Shown: in pieces, positions 57,418 through 64,000 of the stretch | How the letters are laid out: every line of letters begins with the position of its first letter | How positions within the stretch are numbered: the first letter of the stretch is position 1 | Assembly: GCA_029262795.1 (NCBI GenBank) | Contig: JAJCYT010000036.1 | Location: forward strand, 241,587 to 305,586 | Source: Candidatus Fraserbacteria bacterium | GTDB taxonomy: Bacteria > Bipolaricaulota > Bipolaricaulia > RBG-16-55-9 > JAJCYT01 | Length of the DNA stretch: 64,000 bases | Direction: 5' to 3' | Made by a program: the position numbers and the translations under genes | The notes under the pieces: model-generated | Database searches by the model: none | The model's input: only the letters and a program-made list of their open reading frames with translations | Told to the model about the DNA's origin: nothing

Positions 57418-60387
57418 TTAGTGGATGACGGCCAGTTTCTTCAGTGACATGCGTGTCCATGTGCCATCAATCTTCTGCACGGCGACTGCGTACAGATAAA
57501 TGCCATTGGCCCAGCGTTGGCCGGATGCACTTTGAGGCAGGAAACGAAGGCTTCCGCCTGTTTGTGTTTGATTCAACACACGATGTCCTGACAAGTCGAA
57601 CACTTCGAGACGCATTTCTGTGACGCCCTGGCCCATTACTTTTAGAGTAAATCTTTGAGCTTGATGCGTAAGTTGAATGTGCAAGGGGCGCACTGCGGAT
57701 GCCAGAACGTTAGTGGTTCCTAACGATTCGCCGCTGATCCAGAGTTGAATGAGGCTTTGCATCATTACATCGTCGATAACCTCTCCACTGCCAGGCACAG
57801 GTGCACCCATGATCCATAATTGGATGGCCGTCTTGATTTCATCATCATCGAGCCTTTGGTTGAAATTGTCATCCAATGCTTCGGTGACTGTGAGGTTTTC
57901 AACTGGAGGAGAGGCGGATGGACCGGCTGATTCAATGGAGCCAATATCAACCATACCACCCATGATGCGGGTGGCATCAATTTGGTCAAATTCAAAGCTG
58001 GATGCTGAGGCATTGTCCCCCGCATTGACGGCGGGGCTGCCTGGGCTGGGTCGATAATAACCAGTTCTTGATCCTGTCGTGGTGAACGAACCCAAAGCAG
58101 GGTCCACGTCGCTAAGATCGCTGGAGTTTGGTGTTGTACCAACAGCATAGCCGCCCACGAGATTGAAGCCACCGCTGTAGGCGCCTGTTACAGCCAGGTC
58201 TTGAGACATCGACGTGCCGTCATTGGTGTTGCCATAGATAATATTGTTGGCCAAAAGGTAACTACCGCTTGAACCTAACAAGGCCACGGCAAGGTCGCCC
58301 AAGGGACCGCCTGAGCTGTTGGTGTTGTTCAGGTATATCGTGTTGTTGATCAAAGTCGCTGAGGCTGGCGCAGTGGCATAAAGGGCAGAGCCACCTTTTT
58401 CACTTTCGTTGAGCGTAACCGTGCTGTTCGTCATGCGGAACACCGTGCCACTGGTGAGGTTGATGCCACCGCCGTCATGGTCTGTGGCATTGTGGGAAAT
58501 TTCGCTGTCCTCAATGGTCAGCAACCCATCACCATCAAAGTTGATGCCACCGCCGCCTCTGCCTTCACCACCGGTTGAGGAGGCTTTTGAACTGTTGCCC
58601 GAAATCACGCTCTTTTTGACCAACAGGGGCATACCGCTGAAGATACCCCCTCCACCGGAGGGACCGCCGCTGTTGCTGCTGGGGGAGCCATCGAGGTCAA
58701 GATTGCTTTTAACGTTGTCGAGAATCCTGCTGTAACGAACCATCGCTGTATGTTCTGGGGTTCTGCTGTCCACAAAAACGCCTGCCCCTGGTGCAGCGGT
58801 GCCAGCCAGGTGGTGGCCCGAAATCAGCACGCCATCAATCAATACATCAGCTTCCCGACTGAAGATGCCGTGTAAGGTGAATTTGGGACTGATTCCAGAT
58901 TGTGTTACCGTGATCTCAGAATCGGACACGCTGGTCACTGAACCAGCGGGAACCGTTGAAGCGGGAAAAACCATCACACCACCAATATTATCCCGCATGG
59001 TGGTGCCTGTGATAGTGGTTAACGCAGGAAATGTGGCGGCGGTGTTCATAACGGCAACGCTGTCGTGTTCAAGAAATTCACTGGCACGAACATCAATGGT
59101 TGCGCTTCCCAGAATGCCACCCATTTTGTTGGCGCGAAAGAGGGAACTGTCTACATTGATATCTCCAAAAGTGTTAGATACCCCAACGCCTGATTTGTCC
59201 ACGATGGTGCTGTGTTGAATACAAATTTTATTTGGCTTGGTGCCCGGACTGGCGGGCCCAGTGGGGGTGGCGCGGATACCTGAGAGTACAGGTATTGGTG
59301 GTGTTGAAGTGTGCGTGAGATGAATAAAGTGAAAGCTGGCCTCAATGCCCACGCCGGACACTCGAAATTCGTTGCCATCGACTGTGGTTTCGGCCCCTTC
59401 AATGACCACGCTTTCGCTGATCAGCCAACTTAGGCCACTGGCTTTGATTGTGCCACCAGCCACTTTGGGATCGAATCCAATTTGATCCAGCCCTGCTCGG
59501 GCGTTTGCCATCAAGATCGCTTCAGGGAGGGTGATGATATCATCTGTGTCATCGACGATAACTGACAATGAATCTACCACAATGGTTTTGTTCAAACTGT
59601 CGGTAAAGCATCCGATGCTACGCCCTGGCGTGGGCGGGGAGAAACTGTCACACAGGCCATCAAACTCACCAGGGGCATCCATCCATGCCTGTTTTTCATG
59701 GAAATTGATTAGACTCCAGTTGTCAATCTCGGCGGTGCCGTCGAAAAGATTGTCTATATTGTGTGCATTGAACAACGGGCCATAAGGGGTATCTTCATCT
59801 AACGTTTCTCGGTCGAAAGGGTCATTGGCTGACAAATAATTGTCTCCTGCCAAATGAAAAACCTCATGACCCAACAGCCCCACAAGTCCAACATCACTTA
59901 AATTGTCCCAGCGTTTTCTGATAGGCGTGAAGTCATCACCGAGTGTGATGTACGGGTCGAAAAGAGGCAAATCATTCGATCTGGCTTCCACGCCATCACC
60001 TAAATCATCTCGGTAAAATTCCAACACTTTACTGGAAGCAAGTTCTGCACCCATGGCTATTAAAATTTCCCTCAACATTTTAAGGCGGGCTGCGAGAATA
60101 ATTTCGTCACAAACACCAGTGCTTTCAATCACGGGGATGTTTTTGTCTAACTGGGAAACAAGGTCGCGCACACGTATTTCAAGGCTATCTAAGGCATTTA
60201 AAATCTTGTCTTTGTCTGCTTGTGTAAATGGAGCCAGTTGAAATATTGTGCCTTCAAATTCAACTTCATATCCAAGCGTTGTGTAACTGAAGCCTACAAC
60301 CGAGAACATGAAGAAAAATGTTAGCAATAATGGGGAACACCCATTCAGGTGGTTGAGTTTGGCGAACGATTTTTGCATCTGTTTCAT
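57418..60387 (-). CDS. Large secreted multidomain protein: HEXXH domain, beta-helix, dockerin-like, sorting C-terminus
   Basis: 989 residues with a signal peptide (residues 18-40). A first domain carries HEVFH at 174-178 in LVGLLGHEVFHLAGDN, a zinc-protease-like motif. Near 285-310 DIITLPEAILMANA recalls the CSLREA leader of secreted beta-helix proteins. A long parallel beta-helix follows (about 330-800), with G/N-rich turns and SPAVNAGDNAS ('choice-of-anchor Q'-like) at its end. Then come a dockerin/EF-like pair (LDDNFNQRLDDDEIK) and a C-terminal module (LEVFDLSGHRVLNQ, ANGIYLYAVAVQ) like FlgD-type or type IX sorting domains. AGGAGG precedes ATG 60387. Likely cell-surface or extracellular. 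Confidence 0.8.
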   Translation of the reverse strand: MKQMQKSFAKLNHLNGCSPLLLTFFFMFSVVGFSYTTLGYEVEFEGTIFQLAPFTQADKDKILNALDSLEIRVRDLVSQLDKNIPVIESTGVCDEIILAARLKMLREILIAMGAELASSKVLEFYRDDLGDGVEARSNDLPLFDPYITLGDDFTPIRKRWDNLSDVGLVGLLGHEVFHLAGDNYLSANDPFDRETLDEDTPYGPLFNAHNIDNLFDGTAEIDNWSLINFHEKQAWMDAPGEFDGLCDSFSPPTPGRSIGCFTDSLNKTIVVDSLSVIVDDTDDIITLPEAILMANARAGLDQIGFDPKVAGGTIKASGLSWLISESVVIEGAETTVDGNEFRVSGVGIEASFHFIHLTHTSTPPIPVLSGIRATPTGPASPGTKPNKICIQHSTIVDKSGVGVSNTFGDINVDSSLFRANKMGGILGSATIDVRASEFLEHDSVAVMNTAATFPALTTITGTTMRDNIGGVMVFPASTVPAGSVTSVSDSEITVTQSGISPKFTLHGIFSREADVLIDGVLISGHHLAGTAAPGAGVFVDSRTPEHTAMVRYSRILDNVKSNLDLDGSPSSNSGGPSGGGGIFSGMPLLVKKSVISGNSSKASSTGGEGRGGGGINFDGDGLLTIEDSEISHNATDHDGGGINLTSGTVFRMTNSTVTLNESEKGGSALYATAPASATLINNTIYLNNTNSSGGPLGDLAVALLGSSGSYLLANNIIYGNTNDGTSMSQDLAVTGAYSGGFNLVGGYAVGTTPNSSDLSDVDPALGSFTTTGSRTGYYRPSPGSPAVNAGDNASASSFEFDQIDATRIMGGMVDIGSIESAGPSASPPVENLTVTEALDDNFNQRLDDDEIKTAIQLWIMGAPVPGSGEVIDDVMMQSLIQLWISGESLGTTNVLASAVRPLHIQLTHQAQRFTLKVMGQGVTEMRLEVFDLSGHRVLNQTQTGGSLRFLPQSASGQRWANGIYLYAVAVQKIDGTWTRMSLKKLAVIH

Positions 60388-60486
60388 ACGTCCTCCTGAT
60401 GGGGGTTGAAAATTTTATGTTTTGATATTATCAGATCAAAATTTTATCCAGACATTTTAGCGCATTTCTGTATTTTATATCGAATT

Positions 60487-61326
60487 TTACTGAATCAGAT
60501 GCACATCGCGCTGTGGGAAAGGGATGGAAATGTTCGCTTCGCCCAATGCTTTGTAGATGGCCAGATTGGTCTTGTACATGCTTTCAAAATATTGTTCAGT
60601 GGGCACCCAAAAGCGGATGCCGATATCCACCGAAGAGTCGCCAAAATTCTCGATACCGATCAGCGGCTTTGGCTCAGTGGTTACTTCGGGCACGGAATTT
60701 AAAGTTTGTTCAATCACTTCAATGGCTCGCTCTGGATTGTCGTTGTAGCTGATGCCCACCTTGTTTTCCACAATGCGAAAATGCTTGGAATTGTGAAGCA
60801 CCTCTCCAACGATCTTTTTGTTGGGAATGGTAATCTTAACACCATCTTCATCATGCAAAATGGTGTAGCCCAGTTTGACTTCATCCACAATACCGTATTG
60901 GCCTTGGATTTCGATGGTGTCGCCCACCACAAAGGGGCGCACCACAATGATGGTGATGCCTGCCGCATAATTGGACAATGGCCCCTGTAAAGCAAACGTG
61001 GCACCAAATACCAAACCACCAAGCGCGGCGATAAAGGGGGTGATTTCGATGCCGAAATTGGACATGGAGATAATAGCTGCAAACATCAGGACAATGAGGC
61101 GAACAATCGATTCTGTAAATTTGGTCAGAGTGACGTCGATGTTTTTCTTCTCCATCAATCCGGCCACCATTTTTGCCACCTGGCGGGCAACAATAAAGCC
61201 AGCGATCAAAATGAGAATGGCACCTAGAATATCAATGCTATAGTTCACCAGAAATTCAGTCACCAGATTGATGATGTTTTGTGCTTCAGAAAAACTTTGA
61301 TTTAAATCCTGCCATTTAAAAAACAT
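60487..61326 (-). CDS. MscS family mechanosensitive channel
   Basis: A 279-residue membrane protein with three helices (about 33-53, 70-88, 92-125). The third is the pore helix, with the G/A-rich AALGGLVFGATFALQGPLSNYAAG. A beta domain follows (VVGDTIEIQGQYGIVDEVKLGYT) and a C-terminal alpha/beta part ending SIPFPQRDVHLI. The size and layout match E. coli MscS, which releases osmolytes on hypo-osmotic shock. ATG 61326 follows GGAGG. Confidence 0.93.
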   Translation of the reverse strand: MFFKWQDLNQSFSEAQNIINLVTEFLVNYSIDILGAILILIAGFIVARQVAKMVAGLMEKKNIDVTLTKFTESIVRLIVLMFAAIISMSNFGIEITPFIAALGGLVFGATFALQGPLSNYAAGITIIVVRPFVVGDTIEIQGQYGIVDEVKLGYTILHDEDGVKITIPNKKIVGEVLHNSKHFRIVENKVGISYNDNPERAIEVIEQTLNSVPEVTTEPKPLIGIENFGDSSVDIGIRFWVPTEQYFESMYKTNLAIYKALGEANISIPFPQRDVHLIQ

Positions 61327-61399
61327 GTCTCCTCCAACCCCTCATCCAGTTTGCTGAATATTATTGATGCCATGTGCAGATTCGTCAAATTTTTTTGAC

Positions 61400-61429
61400 T
61401 TGACAATCGCCAAATGCCACATCTATATT
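61400..61429 (+). promoter_or_regulatory. Promoter before the gabT-like remnant
   Basis: TTGACA (61400-61405), an 18-bp spacer and TATATT (61424-61429), 8 bp upstream of ATG 61437. It may now serve the acetyltransferase downstream. Confidence 0.6.
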
Positions 61430-61436
61430 AATTCTT

Positions 61437-61765
61437 ATGGGCTATATTCAATTAAAAACGGACATTCCAGGACCCAACAGTCAGGCATTGTTACAACAAC
61501 GGGCAGAGGCAGTAACTTCCGCTTTTTATCAATCTGTGCCGATTTTCGTGAAACAGGCATGCGGTTCTCTGGTGGAAGATGTGGATGGAAACGTGCTAAT
61601 TGACCTGGCAGGCGGTATCGGTGCTTTGGGTGTTGGTCACACGCCAGAGCCAGTGGTTGAAGCTATCAACACGGCATCGTGATGGTGGCGGATGAAGTTC
61701 AATTGCATGAAGGTTACGAAGTGATTGCCCATGCTATTTGTGAAATGTATCAAGAACTTTACTGA
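61437..61765 (+). pseudogene. gabT-like aminotransferase remnant with large internal deletion
   Basis: The first 81 codons encode a clear class III (4-aminobutyrate) aminotransferase N-terminus: LKTDIPGPNSQALLQQRAEA, then VEDVDGNVLIDLAGGIGALGVGHTPEPVV, ending at a stop at 61680. A short in-frame-like C-terminal piece follows at once (61682-61765), ADEVQLHEGYEVIAHAICEMYQ, resembling the end of such enzymes. Full-length GabT is about 430 residues, so roughly three quarters, including the PLP lysine region, is missing. The promoter is intact. The last codon overlaps the next gene as TGATG, so an original operon order is preserved. Confidence 0.8.
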
Positions 61766-62445
61766 TGATGTCTGAACCCATTTTATCCAGTGAAGACGGA
61801 CGCTTTCATGTGATCAATAGCCAGCTTGATATGGTTGATCAATTGGAAGCGATTCAACGCGCATCTTTTCCGTCATTGGCCGAAGAAGAGTTGATTTTGA
61901 CCAAGCATTACCAAACCCATATTGATCTGTTTCCCGAAGGCCAACATGCCATTGTCGATGAACATGGGAAAGTGATTGGCTGCTCCACTGATTTTCGCAG
62001 CAAAGAAGGCTCATTTTGGTCCTTTGAAAACGTCGAACACAAGTACATGGATGCCGTGGCCGACAACTGGCTCAGCAATCATGACCCCGAAGGTGAATGG
62101 ATGTATGGTGCAGATATTGGCATTTTGCCTGAATATCGCGGCATGAAACTGGGAAAAATGCTTTATCAAGCCCGCCATCAAAAAGTGCGTGACCTCAACC
62201 TCAAAGGTCATGTCGGTGGCGGGATGCCGAAGGGCTACTATCGACACAAAGAAGAAATGCCCATCGAAGTCTACTTGGAAAAAGTGTTGCACAAAGAATT
62301 GTTCGATCCCACCCTGTCTATCCAATTTAAATGTGGTTTCAAGCCGCATGGCATCATTCAGAATTATTTAGAAGATTCATCCTGTGATAACAAAGGCATT
62401 CTAATTTCATGGCGCAATCCAGACTATGTTCAAGGGGGTGTTTGA
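61765..62445 (+). CDS. GNAT family N-acetyltransferase, 226 aa
   Basis: A larger GNAT protein. ADIGILPEYRGMKLGKMLYQARHQKVRDL carries the CoA loop (YRGMKLGKM). The N-terminal part (LEAIQRASFPSLAEEELI) and an extended C-terminal region with YLEKVLHKELFDPTLSIQFKCGF are characteristic of a group also found next to or fused with carbon-nitrogen hydrolases. The acceptor may be a polyamine or an amino acid derivative, by context only. It overlaps the gabT remnant stop by one base (TGATG). Confidence 0.85.
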   Translation: MMSEPILSSEDGRFHVINSQLDMVDQLEAIQRASFPSLAEEELILTKHYQTHIDLFPEGQHAIVDEHGKVIGCSTDFRSKEGSFWSFENVEHKYMDAVADNWLSNHDPEGEWMYGADIGILPEYRGMKLGKMLYQARHQKVRDLNLKGHVGGGMPKGYYRHKEEMPIEVYLEKVLHKELFDPTLSIQFKCGFKPHGIIQNYLEDSSCDNKGILISWRNPDYVQGGV

Positions 62446-62629
62446 GTTTTTTAATGCTTGACAAAACCGTATAATAAGCTGGCAAACAAAACCGATGCCT
62501 TGCCTAAATTTAGCATTGACTTTTGAATATCAGGTCAGGTTTTGTGAAAAACTCCAGGCTTCACTTTATTCGTTAATGACAAACATGTAAAAATATTTCT
62601 TCCCTGATCGAGGAGACACATCGAACAAC

Positions 62630-63520
62630 ATGGCACCATTTCATCAGCAAAGCTGGTCTCAGGATTTCTTAGGTCTGCCTCCTGATGCCGACAGAATAGA
62701 AGCAGGGCAAGTGGCAATTTTGCCCATCCCTTACGATTTAACCATGTCGTATCAGACCGGGGCGCGGCGCGGACCGCAGGCCATTTTGGAGGCATCCCAA
62801 TACGTCGAGCTTTATGACGACGAACTTGCGGGTGAGCATCATACTGGTATTTGGACCCTGCCTCCGTTGGAGCCCACCGCAAAAGGCCCTGAGGCCATGA
62901 CGGGCACCATTGAGCAGGCGATGGGCAAACTGTTAAAAGCAGGGGTGTTTCCCATCAGCATTGGCGGCGATCATTCGGTCACTCACGGATTGGTGCGGGC
63001 AGTGGCCAAGCACTTTGATGAATTTTCCGTATTACAGTTGGATGCTCACGCCGACTTACGCGATGAGTATCATGGCACACCCTGGAGCCATGCCTGTGTA
63101 GGGCGTCGCATTTGTGAGGTCGCGCCGCTGGTGCAAATGGGCATCCGCAGTTTTTCCAGTGAAGAGGCGGCTTACATGGCCGAACAGGACAGGACCATCA
63201 CCCTCACGGCCAGCCAGATGCGACAGGATAGTCAAGCAGTTGAAGCGGCCCTTGCCACATTAAAAAAGCCGGTGTATATTACCTTGGATCTTGATGTGTT
63301 CGACCCGGCGTTCATGCCAGCCACCGGCACACCCGAGCCTGGAGGGCTGGACTGGTATGCGGTGACTGCGCTGTTACGGCGCACATTTGAAATGCATCAG
63401 GTCATTGGCTGCGATGTGGTGGAACTGGCACCCATTCCAGGGTTGGTTGCGCCGGACTTTTTAGCCGCCAAACTGATTTACAAGATGATTGGGTACAGGT
63501 CGGCCTACGGCCAACCATAA
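62630..63520 (+). CDS. speB: Agmatinase (ureohydrolase family)
   Basis: A 296-residue Mn2+-dependent ureohydrolase: GGDHS (112-116), [12 protein letters not shown] (138-149), [20 protein letters not shown] (about 221-240) and the C-terminal DVVELAP. Together they place all Mn ligands. The [14 protein letters not shown] opening is typical of agmatinase and not of arginase. It converts agmatine to putrescine and urea in the cytosol. The next gene, 26 bp later, makes agmatine, which strongly supports this function. ATG 62630 lies 15 bp after GAGGAG, a long spacing. Confidence 0.93.
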   Translation: MAPFHQQSWSQDFLGLPPDADRIEAGQVAILPIPYDLTMSYQTGARRGPQAILEASQYVELYDDELAGEHHTGIWTLPPLEPTAKGPEAMTGTIEQAMGKLLKAGVFPISIGGDHSVTHGLVRAVAKHFDEFSVLQLDAHADLRDEYHGTPWSHACVGRRICEVAPLVQMGIRSFSSEEAAYMAEQDRTITLTASQMRQDSQAVEAALATLKKPVYITLDLDVFDPAFMPATGTPEPGGLDWYAVTALLRRTFEMHQVIGCDVVELAPIPGLVAPDFLAAKLIYKMIGYRSAYGQP

Positions 63521-63546
63521 ATTTTCCTTATTGGAGGCACCATAAA

Positions 63547-64000
63547 TTGACTGACAATGCAATCAACTTCGTTCCCAAGAAATTGTTTTTCACCCGTGGG
63601 GTGGGTCAGCACAAAGAGGAACTGCGCTCCTTCGAACAGGCATTGCGCCATGCGGATATTGAGAAATTTAACCTGGTGCATGTGTCGAGTATTCTACCGC
63701 CTAACTGCAAAATTGTTTCTCGGGAAGAAGGGTTGAAATCATTACTGCCCGGTCAAATTGTGTTTAGTGTGATTGCACGCTGCAGCAGCAACGAGCCCCA
63801 CCGCCTGATGGCAGCCTCAATTGGGTGTGCCATTCCCAGAGACCGTCAGATGTACGGTTACTTGAGCGAACACCATGGTTACGGCCAGAATGAAAGACAA
63901 TCCGCCGACTATGCTGAAGACCTGGCGGCCTCAATGCTGGCTTCTGCACAAGGCATCGAGGTGGACGATGATCTGACTTGGGATGAAAAAGAACAATTGT
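63547..64000 (+). CDS. Pyruvoyl-dependent arginine decarboxylase (partial, runs off window)
   Basis: 151 codons are visible. The opening [23 protein letters not shown] and the self-cleavage site [10 protein letters not shown] (Ser47-Ser48; the second Ser becomes the pyruvoyl group) identify the PvlArgDC family, which decarboxylates arginine to agmatine. The family is about 150-195 residues long, so most of it is present. The start is TTG 63547, with TTGGAGG ten bases upstream and no suitable ATG. It follows agmatinase in one operon, giving a two-step arginine-to-putrescine route. Confidence 0.92.
   Translation, partial: MTDNAINFVPKKLFFTRGVGQHKEELRSFEQALRHADIEKFNLVHVSSILPPNCKIVSREEGLKSLLPGQIVFSVIARCSSNEPHRLMAASIGCAIPRDRQMYGYLSEHHGYGQNERQSADYAEDLAASMLASAQGIEVDDDLTWDEKEQL

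Noticed and set aside
60420..60441. TTTTGAT/ATCAAAA hairpin between mscS and the large secreted gene
   Set aside because: AT-rich 7-bp stem with no T-run in the right place; too weak to call a terminator or operator.
62446..62629. TTGACA at 62458 and TATAAT at 62471 as one promoter for agmatinase
   Set aside because: The two boxes are only about 7 bp apart, so they cannot form a single sigma-70 promoter; TATAAT may act with a poor -35.
1..64000. tRNA, rRNA or CRISPR array
   Set aside because: No TPsiC-like GTTCRANYC arm with a matching acceptor stem, no rRNA stretches, and no regularly spaced direct repeats were found by eye.
1..64000. Insertion sequence or prophage
   Set aside because: No transposase, integrase or phage structural gene is readable; the gabT-like and DUF4258 lesions have no IS remnants at their breakpoints.

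Overview
The window is about 64 kb of a mid-GC bacterial chromosome. It is densely packed with roughly 75 genes on both strands, mostly single genes and short operons. I see no rRNA, tRNA, CRISPR array, prophage or insertion sequence. The gene set points to an aerobic heterotroph: heme A synthase, a diheme cytochrome c, a P450 and a membrane molybdoenzyme, with many ABC and MFS transporters. Several features are unusual for familiar model phyla: a bacterial NurA/HerA pair, a pyruvoyl-type arginine decarboxylase, a zinc-free L33, frequent TTG starts, and a large secreted protein with a dockerin-like segment and a sorting-type C-terminus. From the sequence alone I cannot name the phylum. A poorly sampled lineage is likely.

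Layout. 0-8.8 kb: a partial secreted protein, a PEP mutase-like lyase, an alpha/beta hydrolase, a P450, an acetyltransferase, an MFS pump, a PadR regulator with its membrane partner, and an HTH regulator coupled to a LolA-like/retropepsin/PDZ protein. 9-14.3 kb: NurA and HerA, a glycosidase-like propeller, heme A synthase. 14.5-20 kb: SDR, folD, a frameshifted DUF4258 gene with DUF2283, then an overlapping tag/small protein/cupin/methyltransferase operon. 20-25 kb: cytochrome c, molybdoenzyme, shikimate kinase, PfpI-like protein, and an arsR-arsM unit with two matching operators. 25-33 kb: housekeeping and accessory enzymes, including an orphan two-domain ABC permease.

33.3-37.3 kb is an iron ABC operon behind a Fur-like palindrome and a good promoter. 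37-44.5 kb holds methyltransferases, DUF3179, rpmG, a Fur-family regulator and small proteins. 44.5-47.1 kb is a Zn/Mn-type ABC operon with an operator at its promoter. 48.6-55.9 kb is a polyamine-type block (class III aminotransferase, Tat-exported binding protein, two permeases, ATPase, FAD oxidoreductase). 55.9-61.3 kb holds small membrane proteins, DUF4126, the 989-residue secreted protein and MscS. 61.4-64 kb has a deleted gabT-like remnant, an acetyltransferase, agmatinase and the start of pyruvoyl-dependent arginine decarboxylase.

The right-hand third reads as one physiological theme: arginine to agmatine to putrescine (last two genes), polyamine uptake (potDBCA-like) and probable polyamine or amino acid catabolism, while a gabT-like gene beside them has been lost. 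A family of short palindromic G/C-rich repeats (four good copies and one partial) sits between genes throughout the window.
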